From the NCBI RefSeq assembly GCF_001613325.1, contig NZ_BDCD01000014.1:186001-250000 (forward strand): a stretch of 64,000 nucleotides of DNA, read 5' to 3'. This document shows, piece after piece, positions 21,257 to 29,653 of this stretch; position 1 is the stretch's first letter; every line of letters begins with the position of its first letter. This stretch comes from Nocardia yamanashiensis NBRC 100130 (GTDB lineage: Bacteria; Actinomycetota; Actinomycetes; Mycobacteriales; Mycobacteriaceae). The notes below the pieces were generated by a model that ran no database searches, had not been told where the DNA came from, and saw only the letters and a list, made by a program, of their open reading frames with translations. The position numbers and the translations under genes are program-made.

Positions 21257-22161
21257 TCATCGACATGCCCGATACCGACACCCGCGAGGTGTCCAAGCGC
21301 CTGGTGCAACTGCGCGAGGCCAATGGCGTGGTGACCATGGGCCGGGTGCTCACCCTGGTGGTGTGCACCCTGGACAGCTCCGAGGCCGAGGACGCCATCG
21401 ACGCGGCCAATGACGCCAGCCGCGAACACCCCTGCCGGGTGATAGTGCTCGCGCGCGGGGACCGGACCGCGGCCACCCGCCTCGATGCCCAGATCCGGGT
21501 CGGCGGCGACGCCGGCGCGGCCGAGGTCATCGTGCTGCGGCTGCAAGGCGATCTGGTCGCCCACGAATCCAGCGTGGTGATCCCGTTCCTGCTGCCCGAC
21601 ACCCCCGTGGTTGCGTGGTGGCCGCGCGGGGCCCCGGACTTCCCGTCCAAGGATTCGGTGGGCCGGCTGGCCACCCGCCGCATCACCGACGCCACCTTCG
21701 CGCCGGATCCGCAATCGACCATCAAGAAACGGCGCGGCTCCTACGCGCCCGGCGATACGGATCTGGCCTGGAGCCGGATCACCTATTGGCGGGCGCTGCT
21801 GGCGGCGGCGCTGGACGAAGCGCCCTTCGAACCCGTTCAGTCGGTGACGATCTCGGGTCTGCGCGACGAACCGGCGCTGGACATGCTGGCGGGCTGGCTG
21901 GCCGCGCGGCTGGACTGCCCGGTGGTACGGCGCACCGGCGAGCTGAAGGTGGAGATGTCGCGGCCGTCGGTCTCGATCTCCATCGCCCGCCCGCAGCACG
22001 GCCGCACCGCTACGCTCACCCGCACCGGCGAACCCGATCAGCGCTTCGCCCTGGCGCGCCGCGAGACTCGCGACTGCCTGGCCGAGGAACTGCGCCACCT
22101 GGACGCCGACGACATCTACGCCGAGGCGCTCACCGGACTCGAAAGGGTGACCTATGAGTAA
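21253..22161 (+). CDS. opcA: G6PDH assembly protein OpcA
   Basis: 302 residues from the GTG at 21253, which overlaps the zwf stop as GTGA; an ATG at 21241 in the same frame would add four residues. OpcA is needed for active glucose-6-phosphate dehydrogenase in cyanobacteria and actinobacteria. Features are IIDMPDTDTREVSKRLVQLR at the N-terminus and PDTPVVAWWPRGAPDFP in the middle, both typical. Its presence between zwf and pgl is the standard order. Confidence 0.92.
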
Positions 22162-22888
22162 GCCCGCCGTCGAAACCTTCGCCACCCAGGACGAACTGGT
22201 GCAGGCCGCGGCCGCCCGGTTCGTCGCCGCGGTGGTGGAGGCGCAGCGTCTGCGCGGATCGGCGTCGGTGGTGCTCACCGGCGGCGGCACCGGCATCGGG
22301 CTGCTGGAATGGGTGCGCAAGGCACCGGGCGATATCGACTGGGGCAAGCTCGACATCTTCTGGGGCGACGAGCGTTTCGTGCCGACCGGCGATACGGAAC
22401 GCAACGAGCTGCAGGCCCGGCAGGCGCTGCTGGATCACGTTCCGGTCGATCCGGCGCGGGTGCACCCCACCGAAACCTCCAGCGGCGACTACCCCGATCC
22501 CCTGGAGGCCGCCGGGGAGTACCTGGCGACCGTGCACGCGCACCTCGCCGAACACGGCGCCTTCGACGTGCATCTGCTCGGCATGGGCGGTGAGGGGCAT
22601 ATCAATTCGCTGTTCCCGCACACCGACGCCACCCGCGAGGAGCACGAGCTGGTCGTCGCGGAGACACATTCGCCCAAGCCGCCGGCCGTGCGGATCACCT
22701 TGACGCTGCCCGCGATTCGCAAGGCGCGGCACGTGATGCTGATCGTGGCCGGTGAGGCGAAGGCGGCCGCGGTGGCGGCGGCGCTCAACGGCGCTTCGCC
22801 GCTGGACATTCCGGCGGCCGGGGCCATCGGCAGCGAATCCACCACCTGGCTGCTCGACGAGGGCGCGGCGGCCGACCTGCCCCGCTGA
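22154..22888 (+). CDS. pgl: 6-phosphogluconolactonase
   Basis: 244 residues, NagB/DevB fold. Hydrolyses 6-phosphogluconolactone. Signatures are SVVLTGGGTGIGLLE, DIFWGDERFVP and LLGMGGEGHINSLFPH. The start overlaps opcA by 8 bases. It is the last gene of the operon, followed at once by a strong terminator. Confidence 0.94.
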   Translation: MSKPAVETFATQDELVQAAAARFVAAVVEAQRLRGSASVVLTGGGTGIGLLEWVRKAPGDIDWGKLDIFWGDERFVPTGDTERNELQARQALLDHVPVDPARVHPTETSSGDYPDPLEAAGEYLATVHAHLAEHGAFDVHLLGMGGEGHINSLFPHTDATREEHELVVAETHSPKPPAVRITLTLPAIRKARHVMLIVAGEAKAAAVAAALNGASPLDIPAAGAIGSESTTWLLDEGAAADLPR

Positions 22889-22894
22889 GCATTT

Positions 22895-22931
22895 CCCCTG
22901 GGCCCGGATTCCCGCCGGGCTCAGGGGTTTT
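22895..22931. terminator. intrinsic terminator after pgl
   Basis: A 13-pair stem with one G-T pair (22895-22907 with 22915-22927) followed by TTTT at 22928. It ends the pentose-phosphate operon and also covers the stop codon of the convergent ATPase gene. Confidence 0.85.
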
Positions 22932-23658
22932 CCGGGTATCGCCGCGCGGTCGGCAGCCCGGCCCAGACCACCTTGCCGCCCTGCCACTGCCGGGTGCAGC
23001 CCCAGACGGCGGTCACGCGATCGACCAGATGCAGCCCGTACGCGCCGGTGCGGCGCGGGTCGGCGGCGTGCAGCGTGGCCGGATAGGAGTCGGCGTCGGT
23101 CACCGCGATGGTGAGGTCGCGATCTCGGAGCTCGAGCCGCAGGCCGATGTCGTCGTCGGAACGGGCGTGCAGGTAGGCGTTCTCGACCAGTTCGGTGGCC
23201 ACCAGGCGGGCGGGGCCGATCATCCACGGCAGCCCCCAGTCGTCGCACACCTGATCCACGAAGCGGCGGGCGCGGCGCGCGCAGTCGGCGGTGGGCGCGA
23301 GATCCAGCCCGGCGCGCCGCAGCGGGGTTTCGCCGTCGGCGCCGGGACGCAATTGCGGATCGCCGAGCGCCGACGCGGCCATGGCCCGATCACTCAGCGC
23401 GATGGCGAACACGGCGAATTCGTGTGGGGGAACGCAGACTTCGCGATGCGGTGCGGACAGCAGCCGGGCGCCCTCGCCCGCCACCGGCATCACCACCGCG
23501 CCCTCGCGGCCCACCGCCTGATGATCCAGCCAGTCGCGCATATCGGGGGTGTCGATACTGGGCAGATAGCGGATCGCTTGCTCCCAGCCGAGTCCCGGGC
23601 CGGCCGCGGACGCCACGATGACCGTTGTCCCCTCGATCCAGTTGCCGTCGATTCGCAT
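22921..23658 (-). CDS. HATPase-domain protein, anti-sigma-factor-like kinase
   Basis: 245 residues. The C-terminal half is a GHKL ATP-binding domain: the N box reads LVATELVENAYLHARS, followed by LELRDRDLTIAVTDA and a G-box RRTGAYGLHLVDRVTAVWG. Such RsbW/SpoIIAB-like proteins bind sigma factors and phosphorylate STAS partners. The N-terminal 110 residues match a sensor-like region (MEDS-type) seen in actinobacterial members. A STAS protein is encoded 2.2 kb away at 25910 but lacks the phosphoserine, so a pair is not certain. Confidence 0.8.
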   Translation of the reverse strand: MRIDGNWIEGTTVIVASAAGPGLGWEQAIRYLPSIDTPDMRDWLDHQAVGREGAVVMPVAGEGARLLSAPHREVCVPPHEFAVFAIALSDRAMAASALGDPQLRPGADGETPLRRAGLDLAPTADCARRARRFVDQVCDDWGLPWMIGPARLVATELVENAYLHARSDDDIGLRLELRDRDLTIAVTDADSYPATLHAADPRRTGAYGLHLVDRVTAVWGCTRQWQGGKVVWAGLPTARRYPENP

Positions 23659-23771
23659 CGCACCCGACCTCCACTCTCCGGTTCTCGGTGCCGGGTGCGA
23701 CGTCGATGTGTCACCCTGGGTCTCGCAAGTATCGGTACCCAGACAACGTACGACCGAATCGCGGTGCGGCC

Positions 23772-24731
23772 ATGCCCGTCGAGGCGCTGGAGCTCACCAC
23801 GCGCGAGCCCGAGCTCGCGCATCGGGTGCTCAATCAGCTGTACGCAACGGACCGACCGATCGTTTTCCTTGGCGACGGCGCTGCCTGCCATTTTCGGCTT
23901 CGCTCCCGTACCACCGGACCGGTCGGATTGTCCGAGATCTGGTACACCATGCCCACCCGCGGCCACCTGCCGCCGAACGAGTGGTTCATGGCCCTTACCA
24001 CGCTCGGCGGCCACGTCGAATTGGCCGCCGGCGGCGGCGAACTGCGGTTACGGCACGGTGAGGTGGCCCGCTTCGACTGCGCGTCCGGCATGCGGGCGGA
24101 GTGGGACGATATCGGCGCCCTCCTCGTCAATATCCCTTTCCGGACCGTGGCGCGGGTCGCCGAAACCACCGGCGCCACCGACCCGCTCCGCTTCGACGGC
24201 ATGTCCCCGGTATCGGCCGCCATGGCGCGCCAGTGGCGCGACCTCACCCGGTTCGTGCACCGGCAACTACTGCTCGCCGACTCGCCGCTCGGCCACGCGC
24301 TGGTCCAAGCCCAAGTCGAGCAAACGATCGCGCGGGCCGCCCTGGCCGTCTTCCCGAACTCCACCATGACCGCCTCCTATCGCCCCGGCGCGGGCTGGAT
24401 GGCCCCGGCGGCCCTGCGACGCGCACTGGAGTTCATCGAATCCCATGCGGCGCAACCGATCACCGTCGCCGATATCGCGGCGGCGGCCGGGGCGAGCCCG
24501 CGCGCCGTGCAGCAGAACTTCCGCCGCCGGTTCGACACCACCCCCACGGCCTACCTGCGTTCGATACGCTTGGCGGCGGTCCATCGCGAACTCCGCCGGG
24601 CCGATCCGTCGAGCGGGATCGACATCTCCGAACTGGCCGGGCGGTGGGGATTCCCGCATTCCGGCCGGTTCGACGCGTGGTATCGGCGGCGATTCGGGGA
24701 AACCCCGGAACAGACCTTGCACGGGGACTGA
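23772..24731 (+). CDS. AraC-family regulator, first of a tandem pair
   Basis: 319 residues. The N-terminal 180 residues resemble the AraC-binding-like domain of cytoplasmic sensors. The C-terminal AraC domain has ITVADIAAAAGASPRAVQQN and the second helix pair DISELAGRWGFPHSGRFDAW. I start at the ATG 23772; the earlier open frame overlaps the divergent HATPase gene. It is followed by a clearly related regulator, so the two are probably a duplication. No obvious target operon is adjacent. Confidence 0.85.
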   Translation: MPVEALELTTREPELAHRVLNQLYATDRPIVFLGDGAACHFRLRSRTTGPVGLSEIWYTMPTRGHLPPNEWFMALTTLGGHVELAAGGGELRLRHGEVARFDCASGMRAEWDDIGALLVNIPFRTVARVAETTGATDPLRFDGMSPVSAAMARQWRDLTRFVHRQLLLADSPLGHALVQAQVEQTIARAALAVFPNSTMTASYRPGAGWMAPAALRRALEFIESHAAQPITVADIAAAAGASPRAVQQNFRRRFDTTPTAYLRSIRLAAVHRELRRADPSSGIDISELAGRWGFPHSGRFDAWYRRRFGETPEQTLHGD

Positions 24732-24768
24732 TCGGCTGCGGGGCCACCGACCGAGAGGGATGTCCGGG

Positions 24769-25722
24769 ATGCCGGTACGGAGCGAGTTCAGCACCACCGA
24801 CCCGGAGCGCGCTCGCGAGTACATCACGACATTGTTCGGCGACACCAGGATTCGCGTATCGGGCGATCCGGCGGCCTTCCGCTTCGAACTCGAACGCTGC
24901 GATATCGGGCCGGTGCGCTTCGACACCGTGCGCAATTCCCTCACCACCGGGTACGAGAAGGAACCCCTCGGATCACTGATGGTGTGCCGAATCCTGCGCC
25001 ACACCATGGCATTCGACACCGGCGCGAGCTGTGAGCACTACGGTCCGGGCGAGGTGTTCCTGGCCGCGCACCCCCATCGGGCACACCGCTCGACCCTGTA
25101 CGGCACCCACGTGCAGGCGGTGGGCCTGGACGTGGCGCTGCTGCAGCAGGCGGCCGGGGACACCGGTACCTCGGAGCAACTGCTGGACCGATTGCGGTAC
25201 GGCCGTCTGCCGCCCGCGGCCGCCCGATTCTGGCAGCACTCGGTGGACTATCTGACCGAATCCCTTGCCCTGGTCGATGATTCGGAGGCCGGATCGCTGC
25301 TCGTGGGCAATGCCGGACAGCTGCTGGCCGCCGTGCTGCTCACCGCGTCCGGTGACGGCCCCGCCGACGGCGCCGGCGATCGCGCCGACGCCACGCGCAC
25401 CACGGTGCGGCGGGCCACCGCGTTCATCGAGACCAATCCGGACCTGGATCTGGGCGTCGCCGATATCGCCCGCGCCAGCAATGTCAGCCCGCGTGCGGTC
25501 CAGCTGGCCTTCCGGCGGCACCTGGACACCACACCCATGCACTATCTGCGCCGGGTCCGCCTGGAGCGGGCGCGGGAGGAACTGCGGGCGGCGGCGCCCG
25601 GCGACCGGATCACCGTGACGGCCGTGGCAGCGCGCTGGGGGTATCTGCGCCCCAGCCGGTTCGCCGCCCACTACTTCGCGATCTACGGTGAGTATCCGGC
25701 GCAGACACTGCGCGGCAGCTGA
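24769..25722 (+). CDS. AraC-family regulator, second of a tandem pair
   Basis: 317 residues from the ATG at 24769; an ATG at 24760 is also possible but sits too close to the GAGAGGG ribosome-binding site. The N-terminal AraC-binding-like domain contains ERCDIGPVRFDTVRNSL and YGPGEVFLAAHPHRAHRS. The C-terminal domain carries LGVADIARASNVSPRAVQLA and ITVTAVAARWGYLRPSRFAAH, parallel to the previous gene, including the same SPRAVQ and TTP spacing. Thirty-seven bases separate the two. Confidence 0.85.
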   Translation: MPVRSEFSTTDPERAREYITTLFGDTRIRVSGDPAAFRFELERCDIGPVRFDTVRNSLTTGYEKEPLGSLMVCRILRHTMAFDTGASCEHYGPGEVFLAAHPHRAHRSTLYGTHVQAVGLDVALLQQAAGDTGTSEQLLDRLRYGRLPPAAARFWQHSVDYLTESLALVDDSEAGSLLVGNAGQLLAAVLLTASGDGPADGAGDRADATRTTVRRATAFIETNPDLDLGVADIARASNVSPRAVQLAFRRHLDTTPMHYLRRVRLERAREELRAAAPGDRITVTAVAARWGYLRPSRFAAHYFAIYGEYPAQTLRGS

Positions 25723-25909
25723 GCCCGGGACTTCGTTTTTCGTGCCGGTATCGTTCGTTCGCACCGCTAGCCTCGCCGCCCGCGATGCGATGGGATGGAG
25801 GGGCGTGAGGCATCCGTGTGCCCCGTTCTCCATACGCTTCCGGACGGCCGACGAGGTGGTGCCGTGATTCCTTTCCGCAAGCGTTCCGCACCGCCGAGAC
25901 GGTCGTCCC

Positions 25910-26242
25910 GTGCGCCCGATTGAGCCGCTGTCGGTGCTCGTCCACCGCGCGGATATGCGCTCGACCGCCGTGTGCACGGGCGAGATCGACTGCGCTACCG
26001 CCGATCAGCTCTTCATCGCGGTGATCGGCTTGCTCACCGATCACACCACCGAAATCGTGGAGATCGATCTGAGCGGGGTGACGTTCTTCGGCGCGGCCGG
26101 GCTGCGCGTGCTGGCGCGCCTCCAGGACGCGGCGCGCACGCATGCCAAGACGGTGCGCGTGGACCGCATCTCGCCTGCGGTGCGGCGGGTCCTGGACCTC
26201 ACCGGGCTCGAACATCTGCGCCGCACCCCGCTGCGACGCTGA
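25910..26242 (+). CDS. STAS-domain protein, anti-sigma-factor antagonist type without phosphoserine
   Basis: 110 residues with a GTG start. The STAS core reads TAVCTGEIDCATADQL, then IVEIDLSGVTFFGAAGLRVL. In SpoIIAA and RsbV the loop is DSSG or DSTG, with the phosphorylated Ser; here the equivalent residues are Ala62 and Ala63. The protein could therefore bind an anti-sigma factor permanently. A HATPase kinase-like protein is encoded at 22921 on the other strand. Confidence 0.8.
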   Translation: MRPIEPLSVLVHRADMRSTAVCTGEIDCATADQLFIAVIGLLTDHTTEIVEIDLSGVTFFGAAGLRVLARLQDAARTHAKTVRVDRISPAVRRVLDLTGLEHLRRTPLRR

Positions 26243-26361
26243 CCTTCGCTTTCGCGTACGAACCCGGCGCGTATTCGGGTAGTGAACTACTCGCGAGCGC
26301 GGTGCCGTGCGCACCTAGCGTGAGCCTCGGCGCCGAAGGTCTCGGTGCGGAGGGGAACGAC

Positions 26362-27156
26362 ATGATCGATATCATCACGCTGCGCGGCACCGGGGAGCAG
26401 CGCAATACCGACGGCACCCCGGCGGGGATGTTGCACGACGTCGCCAAACTGCTCGACACCGACAAATTCAGCTGTTTCGAGCCGGATTGGCCGGCCTCGA
26501 TCGGACCGGTGCCGGAATTGTGGGGACCCTCGCTGATCACCTCGGTCAAGAAGGGCGTCGCGGCGGGGGTGCGCGCTATTCAGGATTCGCCGAATGTGTG
26601 TGGGCTGCTGAGTTATTCGCTCGGCGGCATCGTGGCGTCGCGGATTCTCGAAGGGGTGCGGACCGGGGAGTTCCGCAATGCCGACGGCTCGCCGCTGGAG
26701 ATCGCGTTCGTGGTGAATATCGCCAATCCGATGCGCCGCGCCGGGCAATCGGCCGGAAATCTGTGCGGGCCCGGCTTTTACGGTCTGCACGGGCAGCGCG
26801 GGAATTGGCCGATCGGGCTGGATGTGCGGGAGTACGCGAATCCGAACGACATCATCACCGCCTCCCCCGCCGATTCGCCGCTGCGCGTCATCGACGCCGG
26901 CATTTCGCCGTTCGCGTTACTGGAGGGCGCACGCATCGGCGATTTCACCGGGCTGCTGTTCGACCAGCTGCTGCAATTCCTGATGCGGGATCCGGTGGCG
27001 AACATCGACCGCTACGCCGCGGCGGTGCGCGGGGTGCTCGGCTACCTCACCCCGTGGCCGGACGGTGAGCACGTGCGCTACTCCGGGCACCCCATGCCGG
27101 GCTCGGAGCTGCTGTGGACCACCCATGCCGCCGAGTACCTGAATGCGAACTACTGA
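26362..27156 (+). CDS. PE-PPE/LysB-like alpha/beta hydrolase
   Basis: 264 residues, no signal peptide. The N-terminal IDIITLRGTGEQ resembles the start of mycobacteriophage LysB and PE-PPE-domain esterases. The nucleophile motif is SYSLGGIVASRIL (Ser-Tyr-Ser-Leu-Gly), the acid region YANPNDIITASPADS, and a candidate His lies in VRYSGHPMPGS near the end. LysB cleaves mycolyl-arabinogalactan esters, so a role in mycolate turnover or a prophage remnant is possible. The ATG at 26362 follows GGAGGGGA. No phage genes are nearby. Confidence 0.7.
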   Translation: MIDIITLRGTGEQRNTDGTPAGMLHDVAKLLDTDKFSCFEPDWPASIGPVPELWGPSLITSVKKGVAAGVRAIQDSPNVCGLLSYSLGGIVASRILEGVRTGEFRNADGSPLEIAFVVNIANPMRRAGQSAGNLCGPGFYGLHGQRGNWPIGLDVREYANPNDIITASPADSPLRVIDAGISPFALLEGARIGDFTGLLFDQLLQFLMRDPVANIDRYAAAVRGVLGYLTPWPDGEHVRYSGHPMPGSELLWTTHAAEYLNANY

Positions 27157-27301
27157 CGTTTCGGGCACTCTGCACGAGCGGAACGATCACGTACCGACAA
27201 TCGGCCGAATTGCGTTGAACCCGAATAATTCCTGATCACAGGTGCCTTAGAGTCCGTGGCCACCACCGCACGGTGGTTGTCACCCCGACTGAGGAACACC
27301 T

Positions 27302-28444
27302 ATGCACAGTCGCATTTCCGGTCCCCGTCTCGTCTTCGCCGCGGCCGCCGCCGTCGTGCTCGCCCTGCCGGGCACGGCGCAGGCCGCGGGCCATATCGCG
27401 TTCTCTTCCAAGGTCGATTCGCCCTCCGGCGGATCGTTCCCGTCGTGGGGTCCCGGCCCCTCCCCCATCGGCACCGTCGGCGCGGACTTCACCGGCGACG
27501 GCATCACCGATATCGTGGCCGCCGACTTCGGCGGCGACGGCCCGATCATGATGGCGGGCAAGGGCAACGGCACCTTCGGCACCGGTGCGCGAGTCGGCTC
27601 GGTCGGCAACGGTTACGGCGCGGTCGGCGCGGGCGATCTGAACGGCGACGGCAAGATCGACGTGGTGGCGCAGGCGTGGACCAGCATCGCGGTCTTCCTC
27701 AACAATGGCGACGGCACCTTCAAGGTGGGCCAGAAGTACACCACCCTCGAAGGCGCGCAGCAGGAGGTGATCGTCGCCGATGCCAATGGCGACGGTAAGG
27801 CCGATATGCTCAGCCTCATTCCCGCCGGCGTCAAGACCTGGCTGGGCAATGGGGACGGCACCTTCAAATCCGGCGATTCGGCCATCATTCCCGGTCCGGC
27901 CGCCTCGTTCACGGTCGGGAAGTTCAACGCCGACAACAAGATCGACATCGCGATCAACAACGATCTGCTGCAGCAGGTGCAGGTCTTCCTCGGCGACGGG
28001 GACGGCAGCTTCACCAAGAAGGGTTCCAGCACCAGCGGTCTCATCACCGAGGATGTGCGGGCCGGGGACTTCGACGGCGACGGCATCGACGATGTGATCA
28101 CCGCCGACTCGTTCTCCTTCTCCACCACCGTGCTGGTCTCGGACGGCAACGGCGGCTTCAAGAAGACCAACCGGATCACCTTCTCGGGGCTGGGGCCGAC
28201 CAGTATCGCGGTGGCCGACTTCGACCGGGACGGCAAGCTCGACGCCGCCATGTCGGCGGTGCTGGACTCGAAGATGGTGATCTTCACCGGCAACGGTGAC
28301 GGCACCGTCGCCCGCACCGCCGACTACGCCGTCACCAACCAGCCGCAGACGCCCGTCCTGGCGGACTTCGATCGCGACGGCAAGATCGACATCGTGGTGG
28401 CCGGGGCCGCCAATGCGGTGTCCTTCCTGAAGAACGCCTCGTAG
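27302..28444 (+). CDS. secreted FG-GAP/VCBS seven-repeat protein
   Basis: 380 residues. A Sec signal peptide (residues 1-28, ending GTAQA) precedes seven repeats, each with a calcium-type loop such as TGDGITDIV, NGDGKIDVV, NGDGKADML, NADNKIDIA, DGDGIDDVI, DRDGKLDAA and DRDGKIDIV, followed by a GNGDGTF-like turn. Seven units suggest a complete seven-bladed beta-propeller with bound calcium. It is probably exported and may bind cell-wall or host molecules; no enzyme domain is attached. It stands alone in its transcript. Confidence 0.85.
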   Translation: MHSRISGPRLVFAAAAAVVLALPGTAQAAGHIAFSSKVDSPSGGSFPSWGPGPSPIGTVGADFTGDGITDIVAADFGGDGPIMMAGKGNGTFGTGARVGSVGNGYGAVGAGDLNGDGKIDVVAQAWTSIAVFLNNGDGTFKVGQKYTTLEGAQQEVIVADANGDGKADMLSLIPAGVKTWLGNGDGTFKSGDSAIIPGPAASFTVGKFNADNKIDIAINNDLLQQVQVFLGDGDGSFTKKGSSTSGLITEDVRAGDFDGDGIDDVITADSFSFSTTVLVSDGNGGFKKTNRITFSGLGPTSIAVADFDRDGKLDAAMSAVLDSKMVIFTGNGDGTVARTADYAVTNQPQTPVLADFDRDGKIDIVVAGAANAVSFLKNAS

Positions 28445-28489
28445 CCGGGCGATCGCGGAATGTCGTACCCCACCGCTAGCCTCGTGCGC

Positions 28490-29134
28490 ATGGGACTGGC
28501 GGTGGGCACGCACGCGTACGCGTACAGCTTGATGAGCAATGACGATCCCGAGTATCTGGCGGATCTGCGCAACGAGCTCGAGGCGCTGAACGCGCTGCTG
28601 GCCTCGGAAGGACTACCGGCGCACCAGGAGCCGGAGACCTACGGTCCCGTGACCAGCCGCGAGGAAATCGGCAGCCTGCCATACAGTTTCGTGCACTATC
28701 TGCGCCGCGCCTACGCCCGCGCCGTGGAGAATCCCGGGGAGGCGCTCGCGCCCGTCGCGGACGGCGAGGACCCCACCGGAGATCCCGCGGTCGAAGCGCT
28801 GACCTACATGTTCGAGTCGCATCTGATCTGCCACTCGGACTGCGAGGGCTATTACGTGCCGGTCGATTTCGACATGGTGCTGTACCCCGACGACGACATC
28901 ATTCCCGGCGGCATGGTCGGGTCGACCCAGGGCCTGCTGCGCGAACTCATCTATGTGGCCCCGTATATCGGCATCACGATGATCGGCGCGGAACTGGCCG
29001 AGACCGCTCTCGCCGAACTCCGGGCGGACCACACCGACACCCATCCGTTCTATCGGGAACGCGAAACCTGGTTCCTGCTATACGAATCCGCGCGGGTGTC
29101 CCTCGGCAACAACACGCTGATCCACTTCGGCTGA
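28490..29134 (+). CDS. hypothetical acidic soluble protein
   Basis: 214 residues, acidic, no signal peptide. I start at the ATG 28490, which avoids a short TTG/ATG extension over the intergenic sequence. It has many Tyr and Glu residues, the patterns YFVHYLRRAYARAV-like helix and LICHSDCEGYYVPVDFDMV, whose two Cys and His could bind a metal. I do not recognise the family. It stands between the FG-GAP gene and the F420-type reductase. Confidence 0.65.
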   Translation: MGLAVGTHAYAYSLMSNDDPEYLADLRNELEALNALLASEGLPAHQEPETYGPVTSREEIGSLPYSFVHYLRRAYARAVENPGEALAPVADGEDPTGDPAVEALTYMFESHLICHSDCEGYYVPVDFDMVLYPDDDIIPGGMVGSTQGLLRELIYVAPYIGITMIGAELAETALAELRADHTDTHPFYRERETWFLLYESARVSLGNNTLIHFG

Positions 29135-29160
29135 ACCCGCCCGCCCGGGTATCGGGTTCA
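29132..29160. terminator. hairpin between 28490 gene and the nitroreductase-type gene
   Basis: An 8-pair perfect stem (29132-29139 with 29153-29160) that includes the stop codon and ends one base before the next start. It may end the upstream transcript or act in the 5' leader. Confidence 0.45.
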
Positions 29161-29652
29161 ATGGAGGTCGTGGGGATTCTCGGTAACTTCGTACTGTCCA
29201 GCTCCAACCAGGCGACCCGGCGCGGGGTGTTCCTCGGCCGCCGGTCGACGAAAGTCCATGTGGCGCTGTATCGCTGGTCGCGCGGCCGGTTGGGGGCGCG
29301 GCTGCCGGGCTGGCCGCGGGCGCGCATCCTGCTGCTGGATCACCTCGGCGCGAAGTCCGGCATCCGGCGGACCTCGCCGGTCATGTTCCATCCGGACGGC
29401 GACGCGGTGGCCGTCGCGGCATCCAAGGGCGGGCAGCCGGTGCACCCGGCGTGGTTCCACAATCTCCTCGCCCACCCGGACACCACGATTCAGATCGGCT
29501 CGCAGGTGCGCCCGGTGCGAGCGCGCCTCGCGGACGATGCCGAGCGGGCGCGGTTGTGGCCCGAGTTCGTGGCGCTGTTCCCGGGTTTCGACTCCTATCG
29601 GCGTCAGGCCGAGCAGCGCACCATACCCATCGTGCTGCTCGAACCGCGCTGA
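29161..29652 (+). CDS. deazaflavin (F420)-dependent nitroreductase-family protein
   Basis: 163 residues, split-barrel fold of the Ddn family. Typical parts are LLLDHLGAKSGIRRTSPVMF and VAASKGGQPVHPAWFHNLLAHP, the latter being the cofactor-binding signature. Members use reduced F420 to reduce quinones, nitro-imidazoles or aflatoxins. The protein converges on NDH-2, overlapping nothing and separated by one base. Confidence 0.85.
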   Translation: MEVVGILGNFVLSSSNQATRRGVFLGRRSTKVHVALYRWSRGRLGARLPGWPRARILLLDHLGAKSGIRRTSPVMFHPDGDAVAVAASKGGQPVHPAWFHNLLAHPDTTIQIGSQVRPVRARLADDAERARLWPEFVALFPGFDSYRRQAEQRTIPIVLLEPR

Positions 29653-29653
29653 A

